A stretch of 42,282 bases of DNA from Candidatus Evtepia faecigallinarum (lineage in GTDB: Bacteria > Bacillota > Clostridia > Oscillospirales > Oscillospiraceae). Positions 7,391 through 14,370 of the stretch are shown in pieces. The notes below the pieces were generated by a model. That model did no database searches and had not been told where the DNA came from. It saw nothing but the letters and a program-made list of their open reading frames with translations. The stretch covers positions 1 to 42,282 of the forward strand of contig DXEA01000041.1 in NCBI GenBank assembly GCA_019115225.1, given 5' to 3'. Made by a program: the position numbers and the translations under genes. Within the stretch, counting starts at the first letter, position 1. Each line of letters begins with the position of its first letter.

Positions 7391-8224
7391 TCAGTCCAGG
7401 GTCAGGTGTTCCAGGCAGGCCAGCAGCAGGCCGGAGAATTTCTCCCGGGCGGCCTCGGCGGCCTCCAGGACCTCTTCCTCGCTGAGCTTCTTGGGCAGGA
7501 CCCCGGCGGCCATGTTGGAGACCAAGGTGAAGCCCAGCACCTCCATGCCGCAGTGGCCGGCGGTGATGACCTCGGGGGCGGTGGACATGCCCACGGCGTC
7601 GGCGCCCAGGATGCGGGCCATGCGGACCTCGGCGGGGGTCTCGTACTGGGGGCCGGGGAAGTACATGTACACGCCCTCTTTCAGGTCCAGGTCCAGGCGG
7701 CGGGCCTGCTGGCGGGCCAGGTCCTGGAGCCGGGGGGTGTAGAGATAGCTGGCGTCGGGGAAGCGGGGGCCGAACTGGGGCAGGTTCTCCCCCCAGAGGG
7801 GGGACTCCATGAAGATTTTGATGTGGTCGGTGATGAGCATGAGGTCACCGGCCTTGAAATTCCAGTTCACGCCGCCGGCGGCGTTGGTGACGAACATGGT
7901 GTTGCAGCCCAGCAGGTGGAGGACACGGACGCCGTAGCTGACCTCCTCGTAGGAGTAGCCCTCGTAGTGGTGGACCCGGCCCTGCATGACGGCCACGTCC
8001 TTGCCGGCCAGCCTGCCAAAGACCATCTGGCCCTTGTGGCCGGGGGCGGTGGAGTGCTTGAAGTGGGGAATCTCGCCGTAGGGGACCACGATGGGGTCCT
8101 CCACCAGGTCCCCCAGGTAGCCCAGGCCGGAGCCCAGGACCATGGCCACTTTGGGGCGGAAGGACCCCAGCTTATCCAGCAGGAAGTTGGCGCTTTCCTG
8201 ATAGTGTTCAAAGGTATAGTTCAT
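7391..8224 (-). CDS. Purine nucleoside phosphorylase (PNP/MTAP family 2)
   Basis: 277 residues, the trimeric PNP length. Characteristic segments are MVLGSGLGYLGDLV (phosphate-binding loop), HKGQMVFGRLAGKDVAVMQGRVHHYEGY, VTNAAGGVNWNF, FPGPQYETPAEVRM and GADAVGMSTAPEVI, with the base-binding Asn in TLVSNMAAG. It cleaves inosine or guanosine with phosphate. The ATG at 8224 follows GGAGG by 7 bases. An upstream in-frame ATG at 8248 has no comparable site. It is the first gene of an apparent operon with the MTA/SAH deaminase and then the flippase, giving a purine-salvage pair. Confidence 0.93.
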   Translation of the reverse strand: MNYTFEHYQESANFLLDKLGSFRPKVAMVLGSGLGYLGDLVEDPIVVPYGEIPHFKHSTAPGHKGQMVFGRLAGKDVAVMQGRVHHYEGYSYEEVSYGVRVLHLLGCNTMFVTNAAGGVNWNFKAGDLMLITDHIKIFMESPLWGENLPQFGPRFPDASYLYTPRLQDLARQQARRLDLDLKEGVYMYFPGPQYETPAEVRMARILGADAVGMSTAPEVITAGHCGMEVLGFTLVSNMAAGVLPKKLSEEEVLEAAEAAREKFSGLLLACLEHLTLD

Positions 8225-8296
8225 CTTACAACCTCCATCACGGGGCACAGCCCCGGTTTGCGCCCCGGGGGGGCGTGGGAAAAGATATACTTGGAT

Positions 8297-8325
8297 ATCT
8301 TACACCCCCGGCAGGGAAAAAGCAA
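8297..8325 (-). promoter_or_regulatory. Candidate promoter of the purine-salvage operon
   Basis: On the minus strand, -35 TTGCTT (8320-8325) and -10 TAAGAT (8297-8302) are separated by 17 bp, about 70 bases upstream of the phosphorylase start. Both hexamers differ from consensus at two positions. Confidence 0.45.
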
Positions 8326-8414
8326 ATAAAATCCTTGATTTTTCAAGGTTTTTTCACATTTGAAGGACTTGCCCCGGGCGTTTTGCCGGGGGAGGGCAGA
8401 GCGGACCCGCGGCA

Positions 8415-8448
8415 AGGGGCTGACCTTATCTGTGAAAGGTCAGCCCCT
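8415..8448 (-). terminator. Hairpin downstream of the YdcF-like gene
   Basis: A perfect 13-bp stem (8415-8427 and 8436-8448) with an 8-base loop lies 33 bases beyond the YdcF-like stop codon. The minus-strand tail is TTGCC, a weak U tract. It separates the SCIFF operon from the purine-salvage promoter. Confidence 0.6.
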
Positions 8449-8480
8449 GAAATCCGTTCTCTTGTGTGGGGGAAAGGGCC

Positions 8481-9149
8481 TCAGCCCTCGCTGTACAGGG
8501 GGACCGGGTCCCCTAAGTGGGTGGGCAGGGGCTGGGTGATGGCCTGGAGGAAGTCCTTGTCCCGGGCGAGGATTTCCCTAAGGTCCCGCATGGTCTGGCC
8601 CCGGTAGTTCTCGCCGTCGGCGGCCACCCCCCAGGCCTCCAGGCCCAGGGCGCGGGCTAAGTACAGGGCCCGGTAGAGGTGGTATTCCTGGGTGACGATC
8701 ACGATGCGCTTGGCCCCAAAAATGTCCCGGGCACGGTAGACGCTGTCGTAGGTGTTCAGGCCCGCGTAGTCCAGGGCGATGGCGCTGTAGGGTACCCCCG
8801 CCTCCCGGGCCACCCGGTTCATGGTGGCCAGCTCGTTGTAGTACTTGCTCCGGTTGTCCCCGGACATGAGAAGTTTGCCCGACCAGCCCGCCTGGTACAG
8901 CTCCACCGCCCGGCTGAGCCGGTCGGCCAGCATGGGGGTGGGGCTGCCGTCGGAGTAGACCCCGCAGCCCAAGACCAGGATGCAGTCGATGTCCTCCGGC
9001 GGGGGGTCGGACAGGGTGAGGAGTTTTCCCCGAGTGGACAGGACCACCCAGGCGTTGGGCCCCAGCACCGCCGCCGCGGCCAGCAGGCACACTAAGACCA
9101 GGGCCAGCAGGAGGCGGCGCAGGATTTTTTGTGTTTTGCTCTGGTTCAT
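8481..9149 (-). CDS. YdcF/SanA-like DUF218 membrane protein
   Basis: 222 residues. A basic N-terminus and one membrane segment (about residues 11-33) precede a DUF218 Rossmann-like domain with the family landmarks CILVLGCGVYSDGSPTPMLADRL, KLLMSGDN, NTYDSVYRARDIF and IVIVTQEYHLYRALYLA. SanA-type proteins are linked to envelope permeability and vancomycin tolerance, but the reaction is unknown. The domain should face outward. The ATG overlaps the stop of the preceding 25-codon gene, and both follow the SCIFF maturase at short spacing, so it is the probable last gene of the SCIFF transcript. Whether it takes part in SCIFF function is not known. Confidence 0.85.
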   Translation of the reverse strand: MNQSKTQKILRRLLLALVLVCLLAAAAVLGPNAWVVLSTRGKLLTLSDPPPEDIDCILVLGCGVYSDGSPTPMLADRLSRAVELYQAGWSGKLLMSGDNRSKYYNELATMNRVAREAGVPYSAIALDYAGLNTYDSVYRARDIFGAKRIVIVTQEYHLYRALYLARALGLEAWGVAADGENYRGQTMRDLREILARDKDFLQAITQPLPTHLGDPVPLYSEG

Positions 9150-9223
9150 TCGTCCTTGTTTCGGTTCTGGAAATAGAGGACGCCGGCGATGAATACGATG
9201 CCGACGATCAGGCCAATGACCAT
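9146..9223 (-). CDS. 25-aa single-pass membrane peptide
   Basis: A 25-codon gene: residues 1-18 are a hydrophobic helix (MVIGLIVGIVFIAGVLYF) and the tail QNRNKDE is polar. AAAGGAG lies nine bases before the ATG, and the stop overlaps the YdcF-like start as ATGA, both strong signs of real translation. The size and shape resemble small membrane peptides that modulate a larger membrane partner; the coupled YdcF-like protein is the obvious candidate. No family is recognised. Confidence 0.6.
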   Translation of the reverse strand: MVIGLIVGIVFIAGVLYFQNRNKDE

Positions 9224-9260
9224 CTTCCGCTCCTTTCTCCAGCCGGCAGGCTGGGGTCCG

Positions 9261-9470
9261 TTACATGTCGTCGTCTTCCCCGTCCAGGACCAGCTCTTCG
9301 TCTTCCTCCAGCTCGCCCCGGACGTAGGTCACCCGGACGGTGGAGGAGGAGAGCATGTCCACCCGGTACTCCCGCCAGCCCTTGGTGGCCATTTTTTCAT
9401 TGCCTTCCTCCAGGCGGGCGGTCACGTCCTCGGTGTCTGCCCCCATGTAGGTCACTTTCTTCTGTTCCAT
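9261..9470 (-). CDS. 69-aa acidic hypothetical protein, SCIFF-operon member
   Basis: 69 residues beginning MEQKKVTYMGADTEDV and ending in an acidic stretch (EEDEELVLDGEDDDM). No transmembrane segment or signal peptide is visible. It starts seven bases after the SCIFF maturase stop, with a GGATGAG-type site, so it is co-transcribed with the maturase. It has no recognised domain. Possible roles are a carrier or recognition partner for the peptide or its maturase, but this rests on position only. Confidence 0.7.
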   Translation of the reverse strand: MEQKKVTYMGADTEDVTARLEEGNEKMATKGWREYRVDMLSSSTVRVTYVRGELEEDEELVLDGEDDDM

Positions 9471-9476
9471 GGCTTC

Positions 9477-10856
9477 TCATCCTTTCTGGGCCTGGACGGC
9501 CTTGATCATGATGGCACACTCCACCCGTTTCTTGAACAGCTGGCAGCCGTAGTCGTAGGTTCCGTTGATGTCGCCGCTGGCGTGGTAGGCGTTGGCCGCG
9601 CAGCCGCCGGCGCAGTACAGCCGGGCCCAGCAGTCCCGGCAGTCGGGGTTTGCCACCACGTTGCAGCGGTGGAATTTCTCCCCCAGAGCGGGGTTGGTGA
9701 TGCCCTTCCACACATCCCCCATGGAGTAGGCCGGGTCGTTGACGAACTGGTGGCAGGGGAAGAGCTCCCCCCAGGGGGTGACGGCCAGGTACTCCGTGCC
9801 CGAGCCGCAGCCCGACATGCGCTTGTGCAGGCAGGGGCCCCCCTCCAGGTCCAGCATGTAGTGGTAGAAGGTGAAGGGCCGGCCTTCTTCCTCCCGCTTT
9901 AACATTTCCTGGGCCAGGATCTCATATTGCTGGAAGAGTTTGGGCAAGTCTTCCTCCGTCAGGGCCCAGGGCTCGCCGGGGGGGCTGACCACCGGCTCCA
10001 TGCTCAGCTCGGTAAAGCCCAGGTCGGCCATGTGGAAGATGTCGTTGGTGAAGTCCACGTTGTCGTGGGTGAAGGTCCCCCGCATGTAGTAGCTCCGGTC
10101 CCCCCGGCGCTGGACGAAGCGCTGGAACTTGGGCAGGATGATGTCATAGCTGCCCAGGCCGGCCAGGTTTTTGCGCAGGCGGTCGTGGACCTCCTTGCGG
10201 CCGTCGAGGCTGAGGACCACGTTGTGCATCTCTTTGTTACAGAAGTCCGTGACCTCGTCGTCCAGGAGGATGCCGTTGGTGGTGAGGGTGAAGCGGAAAT
10301 GCTTGTGGTGGAGGGGCTCCTGGCTGCGGGCGTAGGCCACCAGGTCCTTGACCACCTGCCAGTTCATGAGGGGCTCGCCGCCGAAGAAGTCCACCTCCAG
10401 GTTTACCCGGCTGCCGGAGTTGGCGATGAGGAAGTCCAGGGCCTGCTTGCCTACCTCGAAGGACATGAGGGCCCGGTCGCCGTGGTAGTTGCCTTGGCTG
10501 GCAAAGCAGTAGTCGCAGTTGAGGTTGCAGGTGTGGGCCACGTGCAGGCACATGGCCTTGAGGACGGGCTTGGTGTGCTCAAACGCCTCCTGCTCCACGT
10601 CCCGCCATAAATCCTGGGAGAAGAGCTTGCCGGCGTCCTTGAGGGCCTGGATGTCTGCCAGACATTCCCGGATCTCCCCCTCGTCCACGTCCTCCCGGTG
10701 GCCGTACTTGGCCAGCATCCGGGCCACGATCTCCTCCTGGGGGGTGGTCTCAAAGAGGGCGATGATGTCATAGGCCACCTCGTCCACCAGGTGGACGGAA
10801 CCACTGTAGACGTCCAGGACGATGTTGCAGCCGTTGAGCTTGTATTGATGGATCAT
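9477..10856 (-). CDS. cteB: Radical SAM thioether-forming SCIFF peptide maturase
   Basis: 459 residues. The N-terminal part (about 1-90, NGCNIVLDVYSGSVHLVDE) matches the peptide-recognition region of SCIFF maturases. The radical SAM core has CNLNCDYC with cysteines at residues 110, 114 and 117 to bind the SAM-coordinating 4Fe-4S cluster, followed by DFFGGEPLMNW. The C-terminal SPASM region (CGSGTEYLAVTPWGELFPCHQF, then CRDCWARLYCAGGC) would bind two auxiliary clusters. The enzyme installs Cys-to-alpha-carbon thioether links in the SCIFF precursor, which is encoded just upstream. The ATG at 10856 is chosen because the family begins close to IHQYKLNG; a GTG five codons earlier is possible. A terminator hairpin separates it from the precursor gene. 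Confidence 0.95.
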   Translation of the reverse strand: MIHQYKLNGCNIVLDVYSGSVHLVDEVAYDIIALFETTPQEEIVARMLAKYGHREDVDEGEIRECLADIQALKDAGKLFSQDLWRDVEQEAFEHTKPVLKAMCLHVAHTCNLNCDYCFASQGNYHGDRALMSFEVGKQALDFLIANSGSRVNLEVDFFGGEPLMNWQVVKDLVAYARSQEPLHHKHFRFTLTTNGILLDDEVTDFCNKEMHNVVLSLDGRKEVHDRLRKNLAGLGSYDIILPKFQRFVQRRGDRSYYMRGTFTHDNVDFTNDIFHMADLGFTELSMEPVVSPPGEPWALTEEDLPKLFQQYEILAQEMLKREEEGRPFTFYHYMLDLEGGPCLHKRMSGCGSGTEYLAVTPWGELFPCHQFVNDPAYSMGDVWKGITNPALGEKFHRCNVVANPDCRDCWARLYCAGGCAANAYHASGDINGTYDYGCQLFKKRVECAIMIKAVQAQKG

Positions 10857-10883
10857 AATTGTCTGTCTCACTTCCGTCGAATG

Positions 10884-10920
10884 AAAAAAGTGCCGCTTGA
10901 TCGGGTGCGATCAGGCGGCA
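10884..10920 (-). terminator. Attenuating terminator between SCIFF gene and maturase
   Basis: Arms 10891-10903 and 10908-10920 pair over 13 bp with one mismatch, a 4-base loop and six Ts on the minus strand (10884-10889). It lies 24 bases after the precursor stop. Partial termination here would give much more precursor than enzyme. Confidence 0.85.
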
Positions 10921-10944
10921 GCTTTCCCCGTGTGTCAGCTTCTG

Positions 10945-11091
10945 TTAGCGATTGGAATTCTCGCACTGCTGGTTGGCAAGGCCGCAGGAGGTCTTGCAGG
11001 CAGACTGGCAGGAGGTCTGGCATTCGCCGCAGCCGCCGGTCTTCAGGCTCTTGGCCAGGTCCCGGGTCTCCAGGGTCTGGATTCTCTTCAT
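10945..11091 (-). CDS. SCIFF ribosomal peptide precursor (six cysteines in forty-five)
   Basis: A 48-codon gene. The leader begins MKRIQTLETRDLAKSLKTGG and the core holds six cysteines at residues 21, 24, 28, 32, 36 and 43, including the near-invariant family string CQTSCQSACKTSC. This is the RiPP precursor modified by the downstream radical SAM maturase to a thioether-bridged peptide (ranthipeptide). SCIFF systems are near-universal in Clostridia, and the mature product has been linked to quorum sensing and growth regulation, though its function is not settled. The ATG is preceded by GGAGGG and a consensus promoter. The C-terminal tail after the last Cys is ENSNR. Confidence 0.97.
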   Translation of the reverse strand: MKRIQTLETRDLAKSLKTGGCGECQTSCQSACKTSCGLANQQCENSNR

Positions 11092-11148
11092 GGAAAACCC
11101 TCCTTTCCTATTTCTCCCCCCGTGGGGGGCACGTCAGAAATCAGAGCT

Positions 11149-11177
11149 ATTATAATGTACTTTCCCCCGTCTGTCAA
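11149..11177 (-). promoter_or_regulatory. Consensus promoter of the SCIFF operon
   Basis: On the minus strand, a full-consensus -35 TTGACA (11172-11177) and -10 TATAAT (11149-11154) have ideal 17-bp spacing, about 58 bases upstream of the precursor ATG. The leader carries a short G/C hairpin near 11114-11130. High constitutive transcription is expected. Confidence 0.92.
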
Positions 11178-11184
11178 TGGGGGA

Positions 11185-12096
11185 TCACGGGGCCTGTCCC
11201 GTCGCCAGGACGCCCCAGAGGAAGCTCTCGCCATACCAATAGCTGTTGGCGTAGGTGTTGATGACGTAGAGATGGGTGTCCGAAGGGGCGGTCTGGTCCG
11301 CCGCGGTGAACCGATGGAGGAGGTAGGAGAGGGTCCGGGGGTCCTGTGCCCCCTTGGAGCGAAAGACCGATGCCGCTTTCTCCCGGTTCTCGGCCAGGGC
11401 CTGGCCCACGGCGGAAGAGAGGCCGGCGGCGGTCGGGCTGACCATGGCCTCCTGCAGCTGGCCGGCGGCGTGGGTGCCCAGGATGTTGAGCAGGGCGGAG
11501 AGGGTCAGGTCCTCCGCCGGGGCGGGCAGGGTCAGGGCCTTGACGGAGGCGGGGGTGTCCACAAAGGCGTAGTCCTCGCCGGGGACCAGGGCCTCAACGC
11601 CGTCATAGGGGGGCGTCTGGGCCAGCAGGGCGGCAGGGGCGGCTTCCGCCTGGCCGTCCTGTTCCGGGGCCTCCTCCCCTGTCAGGGCTTTGCAGCCGGA
11701 GAGGGTCTGCCCGTTGAGCAGGAGCGCGCCCCCGGGCCGGTAGGTGAACACGTCGGTGCGCCCCCCGTCGGTGATGGTCACGGCGGTCCGCCCGTCCTCC
11801 TGGGCGGCCACCTGGAGAAGTTCCGTGGTATCGGGGTAGTCGATGGCGTAGGTGATCCCCTCCGGGATGATTGTCTCCACCCGCACCATGGGGCCAAAGA
11901 CGGTGGGGGAGAGCAGGCGCAGGTCCTCGGCCACCTGTGCTGCCTGGTCTGTAGGCTGGCCGCTGGCGGCCAGCAGGTCCCGGGCGGCCTGCTGCTGGGC
12001 GGGGGTTGCTTCCGTTGGCGTTTCTGCCTGCTGACAGCTGGAGAGCAGGCTCAGCAGCAGGACAGCGGCCAGAAAAAGAGCGGGGTATTTCTTCAT
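11185..12096 (-). CDS. Hypothetical lipoprotein
   Basis: 303 residues. A lysine-rich N-terminus, hydrophobic helix and lipobox LSSC (Cys 21) give a lipoprotein signal, so the protein should be anchored on the outer face of the membrane. The mature part starts with a Q/A/T-rich linker, then mixed alpha/beta sequence including LNGQTLSGCKALTG and, near the end, RSKGAQDPRTLSYLLHRF and TYANSYWYGESFLWGVL. No domain is recognised. AAGGAGGGAACTCCC precedes the ATG. The gene has its own promoter and ends 8 bases short of the SCIFF promoter -35, with no intervening terminator, so read-through into the SCIFF operon is possible. Confidence 0.8.
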   Translation of the reverse strand: MKKYPALFLAAVLLLSLLSSCQQAETPTEATPAQQQAARDLLAASGQPTDQAAQVAEDLRLLSPTVFGPMVRVETIIPEGITYAIDYPDTTELLQVAAQEDGRTAVTITDGGRTDVFTYRPGGALLLNGQTLSGCKALTGEEAPEQDGQAEAAPAALLAQTPPYDGVEALVPGEDYAFVDTPASVKALTLPAPAEDLTLSALLNILGTHAAGQLQEAMVSPTAAGLSSAVGQALAENREKAASVFRSKGAQDPRTLSYLLHRFTAADQTAPSDTHLYVINTYANSYWYGESFLWGVLATGQAP

Positions 12097-12183
12097 GGGA
12101 GTTCCCTCCTTGTTGCCACTTGCCGGGAAACGGCCTCCCGGCAGGCTGCTTGTCTTTTCTATTACGGGGGATATCTTGTCTTT

Positions 12184-12212
12184 ATCGTACAAAAAGGCTT
12201 GAGGGGTGTCAA
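12184..12212 (-). promoter_or_regulatory. Promoter of the lipoprotein gene
   Basis: Minus-strand -35 TTGACA (12207-12212) and -10 TACGAT (12184-12189) with 17-bp spacing, about 88 bases upstream of the ATG. Confidence 0.8.
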
Positions 12213-12299
12213 GAATTTTGTGAATTTTGAGGGATGTTTGCGGGAAGGGCAATGTGATGTCCCGGGAAATGGAACCGAATAAGGCGATGGCCTCCTGGC

Positions 12300-13109
12300 T
12301 CAGGCCCCCTGGCCCAGGGCGGGCAGGGGGGCCGGGGTGCTGCCGGTGTGGGTGTATTCCCGCAAAAATTCCAGGCGGCCCTGGAGGTCCCATTCCAGCA
12401 GGTCGGTGGGGCGGACTTGCTGGGGGTCTTTTTGGAAATAGGCTAAACCCGCCAGCTTCAGGATGCCGTAGACGAACTGGGAGCAGAACATGGTGTTGGG
12501 CTGGCCGGCGTAGGGCAGGACCAGGCCCAGCAGGTTATAGGCGCTGCCCTCCTGGTCGATCTTTCCCAGGCGGCGCAGGATGATCCGCTTCTGGTCCCGG
12601 GTGGCGGGCAGGCGGTACAGGCGGACGCAGGCCCCCTGGCGGTGGACCAGCTCGGCCAGGGTCTCCGGGTTCAGGCCGGGGGCGGCGCCGGGGCCGCCCC
12701 CGTTGTAGCTGACCAGGGTGGTCAGGTCCCGGTCCAGGGCCAGGGAGACGTGGTTGTAGGGGCGCTCGGTGAACAGGCCGATGACCTGTCCCGCCGGGCT
12801 GTTGGAGCGGGCAAAGGCCAGGTAGACATAGCCGTCGGACAGGGCGGCTGCCGCCCGGCGGAAGTAGTCGGCAGACAGGCTGCGGCGGGTGCAGTAGTGG
12901 AACCAGCTGTGGCGGGTCAGGTCCCGGCCCAGGGCCAGGGCGCAGCCGGGGGAGGCCGCCTGGCGGGCCAGTCTGGCTTTGATGGGCCGACCGGCCAGAC
13001 GGGCCTTGCCGTAGATTCCCCACACCGTACACAGGATGACCAGGACCAGGAGGGCCCACAGGGGGCGCAGGTACCAGGGGACCCCGTTTGTGTTTCTGCT
13101 GCCTGTCAT
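12300..13109 (-). CDS. Membrane-anchored permuted papain-like (YiiX/YaeF-type) hydrolase
   Basis: 269 residues. One membrane segment (about residues 14-32) tethers an extracytoplasmic or cytosolic domain of about 230 residues. The fold is suggested by a His in RPYNHVSLALD (His 120) and a Cys in NTMFCSQFVYGILKLAG (Cys 209), the His-then-Cys order found in circularly permuted papain-like amidases, with a conserved tyrosine-rich YNLLGLVLPY before the Cys. Such enzymes may cut amide or acyl bonds of peptidoglycan or lipids; the substrate is unknown. The start ATG at 13109 follows GAGAGGA; frames opening further upstream lack a site. It stands alone between the lipoprotein and flavodoxin genes. 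Confidence 0.68.
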   Translation of the reverse strand: MTGSRNTNGVPWYLRPLWALLVLVILCTVWGIYGKARLAGRPIKARLARQAASPGCALALGRDLTRHSWFHYCTRRSLSADYFRRAAAALSDGYVYLAFARSNSPAGQVIGLFTERPYNHVSLALDRDLTTLVSYNGGGPGAAPGLNPETLAELVHRQGACVRLYRLPATRDQKRIILRRLGKIDQEGSAYNLLGLVLPYAGQPNTMFCSQFVYGILKLAGLAYFQKDPQQVRPTDLLEWDLQGRLEFLREYTHTGSTPAPLPALGQGA

Positions 13110-13144
13110 GGCGCGCCACTTCCTCTCCGCTTTTTGATGGGGTG

Positions 13145-13166
13145 TTGTACTATTGACATCGTACAA
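13145..13166. promoter_or_regulatory. Inverted repeat upstream of the papain-like gene
   Basis: TTGTAC at 13145-13150 and GTACAA at 13161-13166 form a perfect 6-bp dyad with 10-bp centre, adjoining a second dyad ACCAT/ATGGT at about 13167-13179. A minus-strand -10-like TACGAT overlaps the right half of the first dyad. This is a possible operator plus promoter for the papain-like gene. The rest of 13110-13325 holds only a G/C hairpin at 13276-13306. Confidence 0.4.
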
Positions 13167-13325
13167 CCATACACATGGTAGCCCAAAACGGCGGAAATGT
13201 CAATGGGAAGCCAGCCATTTTCCTCTCGACCGTTGGGAAAGTCCTTGGGGGGCAAGGGGCGGCACAAAGCAGTGTCCCCCGCCGGGGTGGGGTTCTCCGG
13301 CGGGGGGCTGGGAATGGGGGAAAGA

Positions 13326-13859
13326 TCAGAGGGACTTGCCCAGTTCGTAGGCCTGCTGGGGGTAGTCGGTCTTGGCCATGGCCTCTAAGTCCAGGCAGTC
13401 CAGGGCGGAGAGGATGCCCACACGCTGCCAGTGGAGGAAGTTGGTCATGCCCTCGTAGGAGAGGATGGCCCCGGCGGCGGATTCCATGGTGTCGTCCTCC
13501 ATGGTCAGCAGCAGGGCGGTCTTTTTGGGCTGGCGGAGGGCGGGGCTGTTGGCATAGAAGCGGTCGATGGCGGTTTTCAGCTGGGCGGTCCAGTCGTAGT
13601 AGTAGATGGGGGAGACAAAGACCACCATCTCCGCCGCCAGCAGGTGGGGGTTGAGGAGCTCCATGTCGTCCTTGTGGACGCAGCCGGCGTCGGTGGTGCG
13701 GCACTTCCGGCAGCCGAGACATGGATGCAGGTGGGCAAAGGCGGCGTCAAAGCGGAAGACTTCGTGGCCGGCCTCCTGGGCCCCCTGGATGAATTTGTCG
13801 GCCAGCAGGGCCGAGGTGCCGTGGCGGTGGGGGCTGCCGGTGATGACAACGATCTTCAT
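13326..13859 (-). CDS. Flavodoxin-fold NAD(P)H-dependent FMN reductase / iron-sulfur flavoprotein-like
   Basis: 177 residues. It opens MKIVVITGSPHRHGTSALLADKFIQGA, the phosphate-binding loop of FMN in this fold. A cysteine cluster CLGCRKCRTTDAGC (residues about 47-60) followed by KDDM is shared with iron-sulfur flavoproteins and related FMN reductases, and VVFVSPIYYYDWTAQLKTAIDR is the second flavin-contact region. It probably passes electrons from a nicotinamide or ferredoxin to FMN. The ATG at 13859 lies after a short AT-rich leader with a weak GGAGG (GAGGAATGTACCC). No partner gene is obvious. Confidence 0.85.
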   Translation of the reverse strand: MKIVVITGSPHRHGTSALLADKFIQGAQEAGHEVFRFDAAFAHLHPCLGCRKCRTTDAGCVHKDDMELLNPHLLAAEMVVFVSPIYYYDWTAQLKTAIDRFYANSPALRQPKKTALLLTMEDDTMESAAGAILSYEGMTNFLHWQRVGILSALDCLDLEAMAKTDYPQQAYELGKSL

Positions 13860-13908
13860 GGGTACATTCCTCCAATGATAGTTTATTAGATATTAGATAG
13901 TATCGGGC

Positions 13909-14370
13909 TCAGGCCGGGGCCTGGCAGGCCCAGTCGGCCCGGAAGAAGTCCCGCCAGAACAGGACCCCTGCCAGGGCCAGGGCGCAGCCCAGGCCGGTGT
14001 AAAAGACGGCGATGAAGACCTCGGGCACCAGGCCGGAGTAGCGCAGGCCGATGCCCCCGCCCATCATGCAGGCCATGATGAGGTAGGCCTTCTTGTCAAA
14101 AAAGCACCAGAAGGGCTGGGTGGGCCGGCTGTGGCTGCGGATGCGGCGGATGTGCTTCCGGGTCAGCCGGAAGAACATGCTGCCGAAGGCCCCAAAGACC
14201 ACCAGGGACAGCAGGGGGTGAAGGACGGTGATGCGGCCCAGACTGCGGTAAGCCTGAAAGCCCAGCCGGGCCACATTTCCCCCTGCCAGCAGCCAGACGG
14301 TGCCGGCAATGGCCGTGAGGGTACGGTTTTTCACGTGGAAGGGGCCTCTTCCACTGCTTGCCCCCCTCAT
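13909..14370 (-). CDS. Hypothetical membrane protein, four hydrophobic segments
   Basis: 153 residues in the longest frame. Hydrophobic segments lie near residues 18-34 (IAGTVWLLAGGNVARLG), 52-66, 95-113 and 118-140, with the basic loop RKHIRRIRSHSRPTQPFWCFFDKKAY between the second and third. The family is known only as an uncharacterised Clostridia membrane protein. The first ATG overlaps the decarboxylase stop as ATGA at 14367-14370. A GTG at 14334, ten bases after GGAAGAGG, would give a 141-residue protein and may be the true start, since the first 12 residues look non-conserved. It is co-transcribed with the decarboxylase. Confidence 0.75.
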   Translation of the reverse strand: MRGASSGRGPFHVKNRTLTAIAGTVWLLAGGNVARLGFQAYRSLGRITVLHPLLSLVVFGAFGSMFFRLTRKHIRRIRSHSRPTQPFWCFFDKKAYLIMACMMGGGIGLRYSGLVPEVFIAVFYTGLGCALALAGVLFWRDFFRADWACQAPA

